From contig NBBA01000020.1 of NCBI GenBank assembly GCA_002794785.1, forward strand, positions 248,001 through 312,000: 64,000 bases of DNA, read 5' to 3'. Source of the DNA: Coniferiporia sulphurascens. Lineage: Eukaryota > Basidiomycota > Agaricomycetes > Hymenochaetales > Hymenochaetaceae. This document shows positions 58,187 to 64,000 of this stretch, one piece after another. The number at the start of each line of letters is the position of its first letter. Position 1 is the stretch's first letter. Made by a program: the position numbers and the translations under genes. The notes below the pieces were generated by a model. It saw only the letters and a program-made list of their open reading frames with translations. It made no database searches and was not told the origin of the DNA.

Positions 58187-60120
58187 ATGTCTTCTGTCAC
58201 CAGTCAAGAGTCCATGCCCATCGGAGGGGGCAGACATTGTGAGCGCCCCAATGCTGAGGCGGAGTCCACCAAGAAAAAGGGATATCAGAAGAGGATGTTG
58301 TAAGTTATTGCACTGCCATGGACCTTGCTTGTTGCTGACATGGTTTACCAGCCGCATATTTAGCCAGTTTGTGTCCATTGGCCATCATATGTGTTTGACG
58401 CAGTCTCCTTGGGGAAATCCCCATCTGATTCTGGTCAATGGATTGGACATCTTCTTCCGTTTGGGAGAGGAGGGCTTACAATTGGAACCAGCATGAGTTA
58501 TTAGACTTGTGTATGTTTCAGGTTTAATGGTGTTGGCGACTACACAGGCAAGAGCACAACTGGCACATTTTCGAGGAATTGATCGGCTGCGTCAATACAA
58601 GCCTATACAATCGTGTTGCAGATGCAGACAATGATACCTTCATGGATATAGTAGCCAGTGTGCGTTCAGCTGTGGAGATCTGCTGTCTGTGATTAAACAC
58701 TAACACTACACTGCAGATCAGACAGGGTCAGCGCAACTCTTGCTCGAATGACACTCATGTCATCAAAACAAGGGTCTGTTCATGGTTGGACTGGGGGCTG
58801 AATGACGAAGGGTTTCCTGTCCCATGGTCAAATATACCTAAGGCAGACAGAGGCTTCAACCATCCACTCACAGCCCTGTTGATTGCACTGGTTGATGTAG
58901 GGCCCCTCACAGAAGAGTAATAGATTTCCTGATTTCTTGTTGACTGATAAATGACTGATTGTATGTGTCTAGTGTCTTTGCTGCTCTGAAGGCCGGAACT
59001 GTGCTTATAGACACAGGCGATGGCAAGAAGAGGTATGTAGATGGCACAGAGTTTATGCACTTCTATTACACTGGGAAGTACAACCCACAGCAGCCATTGC
59101 AAAGCCTTTTCAAAGGCCGCTTGCTTATAGTGGTTTGTCTTTTATCCATGCACATCTTTTTCATTACCCTTCATGACAAATTGGCAAGCTTATCAAGCAA
59201 TTTTCCTGGGTCCCTCTGTGTTACAAATTTCCCTTACTCATTGCCTTTATCAGCACTAGTCATCTCTGCTGACTAATCCACTTTGTATGTTGACTGATCC
59301 TAGCCCCATGATCAGTCAGACTCTTCTACCAGCTTCTATCCCTTTCCATGCTGACTGATCCCTGTCTTTGCTCAGTCAGCCTTCCACCTTGTTCCATAGT
59401 GTTCTACGCATGTATATAAGGACTTGCTTTCAGAGCACTAAGCCTTAAGCTTGTGCTCCTCATTCAATCAAGCCTACTCATTCACTATCTCCTCTGCAGG
59501 ATATTAAGCCACCAGTCACCAGTTCACCAGTTTACTAGTCCTTGGGGAAACCCCTGCTCAATTATCGTCTTGTCTCTACCTCGTCCCACTCAATTGATCC
59601 TCATTGATTGCTTATTAAGCCTTACCTAATCAGTAGGCTTAACACTCTGCTGTGGAGAATCCAAATGGGAAAAGCAAGTCAACTAAGAAGGGGAAGGCTG
59701 CAAAGCTTAACGTGACTAAAGTTACACCTAGCTCAATCGCATACATGGCAGCCCAGGTAAGCTTCATTATCCATTTTTTAGCCTGAACATAATTCTCACT
59801 ATAAGTTAAAGTTATGGTTTGTGCTGAGCACAAATGGTACTTTTGCGTGCAACTCCCTCACCAACATTGAGGATGTGTACGACAGTGTCATGCAATTTTT
59901 TGAGTCAGACAATCCAACCATTAAGTCATACGTCCAAGACCTTCTTCACTGGTGGGACTGGTAAGTCATTTCATTTACACTCCTGTTTGCAGCTCAACAT
60001 GTCTATTCAATTAGCGCCATCTTCTCACATACATCCACCATTGTCAAGGGGAACAAGAAAGGCTCCATTGCACGCCTTCATGCTCGGTTTGCGAGATCCA
60101 CGGCTGGGAACCGGTCTTGA
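58187..60120 (+). pseudogene. DUF6698-like gene split by a solo LTR
   Basis: Exon-like pieces in order: MSSVTSQESMPIGGG from 58187 with a GTAAGT donor; HNWHIFEELIGCVNTSLYNR with DNDTFMDIVAS (about 58555-58655); after an intron ending CTGCAG, IRQGQRNSCSNDTHVIKTRV with SWLDWGLNDEG and ADRGFNHPLTALLI (58716-58890); VDGTEFMHFYYTGKYNPQQP (near 59038-59097); and AIFLGPSAVENPNG, which spans the LTR insertion point. After the LTR come VTKVTPSSIAYMAAQ, FALSTNGTF, NIEDVYDSVMQFF and VQDLLHWWDW. This order matches what I recall of DUF6698, a family of unknown function common in Agaricomycetes. The exon ends are partly guessed. Confidence 0.6.
59219..59644 (+). mobile_element. Solo Gypsy LTR inside the DUF6698-like gene
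   Basis: 426 bp, closely related to the LTR at 43283-43709. A perfect CTCTG duplication flanks it (59214-59218 and 59645-59649), so it is a solo LTR with its own insertion event and not the 3' end of the Gypsy element. It has a TATA box (GCATGTATATAAGG near 59409). Confidence 0.93.
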
Positions 60121-60678
60121 GGGCGCACATGATCAGGGCGCAATCATGGATTTTTCTTTTCTTTTTTTATGTTTACTTTGTACTCTTCTGGCCACACCTA
60201 TGTAATGCATGCTAGTGCCATTTTACTAAATTCCACCCATATGTGATTTATTATTTCAGTATGAGCTTGCCTGGCCAATATAATCATTGTTCATCTCTTA
60301 AAATCGGTGTGATTGAATTGTATGCATACAGCAAAATTGCACTTGTGTCAATCAGTATGATGACTTGTAGGTGATTGTGATAGGCATGTAATAGACTTTC
60401 AAATACACAAGACTGAACAAGTCTTCTGTGCTTTACATGCTGTGTACAATCTTATAAGGTGTGCCCGATAGACAGATGTGCAAGTATGCACATGAAATCA
60501 TTTGCAGGTATTGGTACTGCTTGCAACCTCCAAGGTATATTAGCAGCACACACAAGCTCGCTGAATCTTACATTCAAGCACAATGTCCAAATGCAAATTC
60601 AGTGACTTACAATGTTACACAAGCTTTTGTGATGATTACAAGGTGTGCTCAATAGGCACATGTGCTTGCAAACAGCAC
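60121..60678. other. A/T-rich spacer
   Basis: I see short ORFs only, and no repeat, splice-supported exon or RNA. Confidence 0.4.
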
Positions 60679-61715
60679 CTAAAATCTTACATATCTTTTA
60701 CTTCTTTTACATGATTGTATGTGCATATTTGTGAATGCAAGAAATTTCCCATTTTTGTGATGCCATGTATCCAAAGGTTTGCTCCAGTATGTTTGTAGCT
60801 TGCCACAATGGCATTTGAGGAACCAGTTAACCCATCTCATACCAACAGACTCATTTTTCGAATCCATGCATGCTTCCAGCATCTTGTTTGCATGTGATTT
60901 AATGAGAGAATGGGTGAATGGGCAGTGTTAAGCTCAACAGTTATGCAATGATCAACGTCGGGGCTTCCTGATTGTCGGGGCTGATGTTATGGCAACGGGG
61001 CTTCCTAGATGTTGTAAGTCGAAGGTGATCGTCGGCAGGGCTTCCTGATCGACAATGTGGACGCAGTATGCTTCTTTAGCGGAGTTGGGTTACGACGAAG
61101 CGGCTGATGGCACAGTGGCACACAGTAGACTTGGTGGTAGCAGGTAATGGGCTTGTATGAACAAAGAGCACAAGCTTAGGGCTTGTGCTACTGAGGTTAC
61201 ATGCTTATATGCTACTCTATGTGTTTGCTACTGTAGCGACTTGGTTAGGTGTGTTTACCAGACGAAGGAAGGTCATGGAAACTCAAGGAAGGCCTTGGTA
61301 ATACAAGTATGGTGATCAGTAAGCAAAGCACGTCATGATGGTGCAATAAGGTGTCATCATGGCGTCTTATGGTGCAAGACGAATAAGGATGAGTAAGGCA
61401 GAGAAATGGGGGAGTTGCGCTGACTGATGATGATGAAGAGGAAGTGAGTCAGCACATTAGAGGAAAGTAAGGGAAAATTGTAACACTTCTGCTTTTTTGA
61501 ATTGAACTCTGTCATGCTCTGTAGACCTTTATACCTGTAAGCAAGAGTCCTAGGATTGACACCAAAGGCTTGAGCAATGACATGGCAACCCTGGGGCTTG
61601 CCAGATGTTTGGGATCTGGATGCCTGTTCCATACTGTACTTCTTGACTGCCCTTGCCAAGTTTGCTTCCTTCTTTTCACTTTCCTGTTTTTGTTTTCATG
61701 TAGCAGAAAGAGCAT
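60679..61715 (-). pseudogene. pogo/CENP-B-like transposase N-terminal part, split by a solo LTR
   Basis: On the minus strand, 61690-61490 encodes a Psq-type helix-turn-helix: LARAVKKYSMEQ, then VIAQAFGVNPRTLAYRYKG. After the solo LTR, 60882-60679 gives a CENP-B-type second helix-turn-helix: VGMRWVNWFLKCH with LQTYWSKPLD. This pair at the N-terminus is typical of basidiomycete pogo-like DDE transposases. The DDE catalytic domain was not found downstream. It is a dead fragment, split by the insertion and lacking its catalytic part. Confidence 0.65.
60926..61485 (-). mobile_element. Solo LTR inside the transposase remnant
   Basis: 560 bp, same family as 46646-47204, TGTTAAGC to TTGTAACA. Unlike its relatives it has no matching 5-bp flanks (GGCAG against CTTCT). 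Recombination between different insertions, or a local deletion, may explain this. Confidence 0.85.
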
Positions 61716-63047
61716 GGTAGGTCATGAGTATGAATGTAAATTACATTTAGACTTTGGACATGCAGAAAAGGACTTCTTCTGGGAGTCTGGGACTGAGTGT
61801 GCTCTGAGTGTGGGAAAATAGATGTTGACCCAGATGTCACACTTGAAAAGCACAATTATCAGCTTTTCATTTATTCTAATGAGAGGCCTCAACTTCACAC
61901 TGACACTCCTTCTAATAAACAAAACTGCAGTTCCCTGCTACATTTTGGAATATTGTTTGTAAAATTTGAATGCTACAGTAAATTAAAATGAAGATGTGCC
62001 GCTTTTTAGCATAACTTTGCCTCTCAAATCTTCTAAAATCACACCATTGCTCTCATTTTTTTTACAGCAAAAAGGTCTCATCATAGTTTACATGCCTGAA
62101 TTTAATTGGGTCTATATCTGAAAAAATGATGTAGAAAAACTTGACTGTGCAAAGGAACAGTGGTGTGCAAAGGAGGCAGACTACACTGTATGGCTGCTTA
62201 TATGCAAATGTCAAAAAGTGAAAAACAAGTTCCCAGGCCTGGGCTCAATACTGCAATGTCCCTATCGATGTGATTGAAAATGTGTAAACATATGGGTAAG
62301 AAGGACAGTATTCATTTTCTCCCCCAGAAGTAGCAGACACAACCGGTGCATGGGTCATTTCTGTCGCCTAGTCACTTAGCCCTGTATCTATTAATCATAA
62401 CATACTTTAAATCGAGTCAATAGGGTCAAAATTAGGCTTGGAAAAAATCAAATTTATCATTTGTGAGTAGCAACTTAATCAAGTACAATATAACGAGGGG
62501 CTTTATTGGTAGGCATTGCCTCCATTGGATTCACTCATTGGGGCTGGGAGACAGCATGCGATCGATGGTTTCCAGCTCAACCAGGCAGATGAGCACTGCA
62601 CAGAGACAGAGAGACAGAGAGACAGAGGGAAGGAAATGCAGCAGTTGTCTAGAGAACCGTGACGTGATAAGGTATGGATTAGTTTGTAGATGAATAAAGA
62701 AGGCAAAAATACGATTAGACACAAGTACATTATGGTGGGGTGGGAATGGGGCGACAGCGGCGAGCTTGAAGAACACCAGGACCGAAAGAGCGGAAGAGAG
62801 CGAGAAGTCGAGGAGTCGGATCACGTACGGGGACTGTCTACTGCGCCTCGGCCTCTTGTAAAACGTGCAAACAAAATAATTAGGAACCAGAATCATTTGT
62901 GAACCATAACACAAGACGGAAGGTAATATAGAAATACGATAAGTAATAAAAAAGAAGCTCTCGTCTTACTGGGATGGAGCCAGCCATATACCACCACAGT
63001 GATCCCTTGCATATACCAATCGAATCGGCGGTTACAAGAGCAGAGGA
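61716..63047. other. Region without a supported gene; short GACAGA repeat
   Basis: GACAGAGA-type repeats occupy about 62602-62628. A GTGCAAAGGAGGCAGAC block at about 62164 echoes one near 43095 in the opposite orientation. Minus-strand ORFs around 62530-62910 have no recognised motif. Probably old transposon sequence. Confidence 0.35.
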
Positions 63048-64000
63048 TCAAAGAGAATGAGCGGCCGTCCACGTATGAGGTTGAGCCTCAGCTTCATTAC
63101 CATAACGGAAGGGTTGACTCAAACCTCCCGTTCCACCATCACCCTCAGACTGTAAAGTCATGGCAGACAATGAGACTTGAACCTGTCTACGTGCAGCCGT
63201 TTCTCGTAAATTCAAAATAGTTCGAGCTGTAATCACGGAGTGTAGGACTCGTTGTAGTCTGTGAAGGTTGTCAACTTTCAGAGCGTTGAGGACTAGAGCT
63301 TATTATCTCACTCAAAAAGAAGGAAGTAATACCGTCCCTGAGAAACATGTCAGCACCTAGTCACCCAAAAATGTAATAAATGAAGTGCGTAAAGATACCG
63401 ACCTTTGACGACCTTTCTCTGAACCAGACGACAAAGTTCGCTGTAGATAAGGCTGTTTAGGTTTAATCAGATATCCTTAGCAGGCGTCTCGCAAGGACCG
63501 TTTGTCTCAATCACCGAAAAGAAAGAGAAAGTACAGTGCTCCTAGAAATAAGCATCACTTTTCAATATCGGTTTTGGAATAATACTGTTACCCACCGTCT
63601 CTGTAAAACACTGCTATGAGGCCATCTTTAAGCACTTCTTTGCGCCCTTATTAGATGTCAGTTAATGTCACACGAGGTAAAGTAAGCCGCACTTACAATG
63701 TGTAACGCCTTTCCAAAACGTCAGAATCATGATCGCTACGACCAGTACGTCAAAGCGTATAGGGCGGATGATGAAGGGGATGGTTTTACCACATTCGAAA
63801 ATCATTAGAAGGAGAAAATTCAGGTAAATAGGTCTGCTGTGAGCTTGAATCACTGTGCAAAACGGAAAATGTTGTATGGGTGCATCTGAGAGTATTCTCA
63901 GCTCTTACGTTTCAAAGCAGTGCTCCCACTCACCATATATAGGATTATCTGATCTGAGTACAACCAAAATGGTCACTGAAATAGTTAAAATGACCTTCTC
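63048..64000 (-). CDS. DUF6533-type membrane protein, copy E (cut by window edge)
   Basis: The C-terminal half of the family layout: the last exon contains VITARTILNLRETAARRQVQVSLSAM and ends at 63048. The upstream exons (the YRDG/VSVLYRD-like piece near 63610, the FPLLMIFECGK-like exon near 63790) match copies B to D in order and spacing. The N-terminal half lies beyond 64000. Same strand as copy D. Confidence 0.6.

Noticed and set aside
43283..59644. One 16-kb Gypsy element bounded by the two related LTRs
   Set aside because: The LTR at 59219-59644 has its own perfect CTCTG duplication, so it is a separate solo LTR, and unrelated elements lie between.

Overview
The window looks like nuclear DNA of a basidiomycete fungus, most likely an Agaricomycete. 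Host genes are split by many introns of about 45-65 bp with GT-AG ends. The families recognised (DUF6533 membrane proteins, a DUF6698-like gene, a microsomal P450, a UDP-glycosyltransferase, a serine-rich patatin, a Dal5-type transporter) are typical of that group. About half of the window is transposon. No rRNA, tRNA or CRISPR array was recognised. All splice models were made by hand, without transcripts or database searches; family names rest on motifs recalled from memory.

Layout. 1-12 kb: a minus-strand accessory block with the first exons of one UDP-glycosyltransferase (cut by the window edge), an unrecognised multi-exon gene, an intact 10-exon P450 (5722-7855) and an intact 11-exon UDP-glycosyltransferase (9611-11765) that is a paralogue of the one at the edge. 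A loose copy of the P450 promoter and first 41 codons lies at 4.4-5.0 kb. 12.5-24 kb: two diverged tandem copies of a roughly 5-6 kb segment, each ending in a DUF6533 gene. One copy carries a 636-bp terminal-inverted-repeat element. Three further DUF6533 copies lie at 2.7-4.3, 40.3-42.2 and 63-64 kb. 24.5-32 kb: a patatin-like phospholipase, an unrecognised gene whose 48-nt repeat array has lost 8 nt and so shifts frame, and an MFS transporter.

32.5-39.2 kb: a full-length non-LTR retrotransposon with two open ORFs, a poly(A) tail and target-site duplications, sitting inside what looks like a spliced minus-strand host transcript. 43.3-61.5 kb: a nest of LTR elements. A decayed Gypsy gag-pol is broken by two solo LTRs. 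Two copies of an unrecognised element-encoded protein (here 'P-ORF') lie tail to tail. A young Copia element (51362-56787) has landed in another solo LTR. A DUF6698-like gene and a pogo-like transposase are each split by a solo LTR.

How the parts fit. P450 plus two UDP-glycosyltransferases suggests a small oxidation and glycosylation cluster; the transporter lies 17 kb away and a link is only possible. The most notable pattern is in the LTR elements. In-frame stops are almost always TGA, several fall where the family normally has arginine, and all five differences between the two Copia LTRs are CpG transitions. This points to CpG (methylation-type) decay, with UGA recoding as an unlikely but testable alternative.
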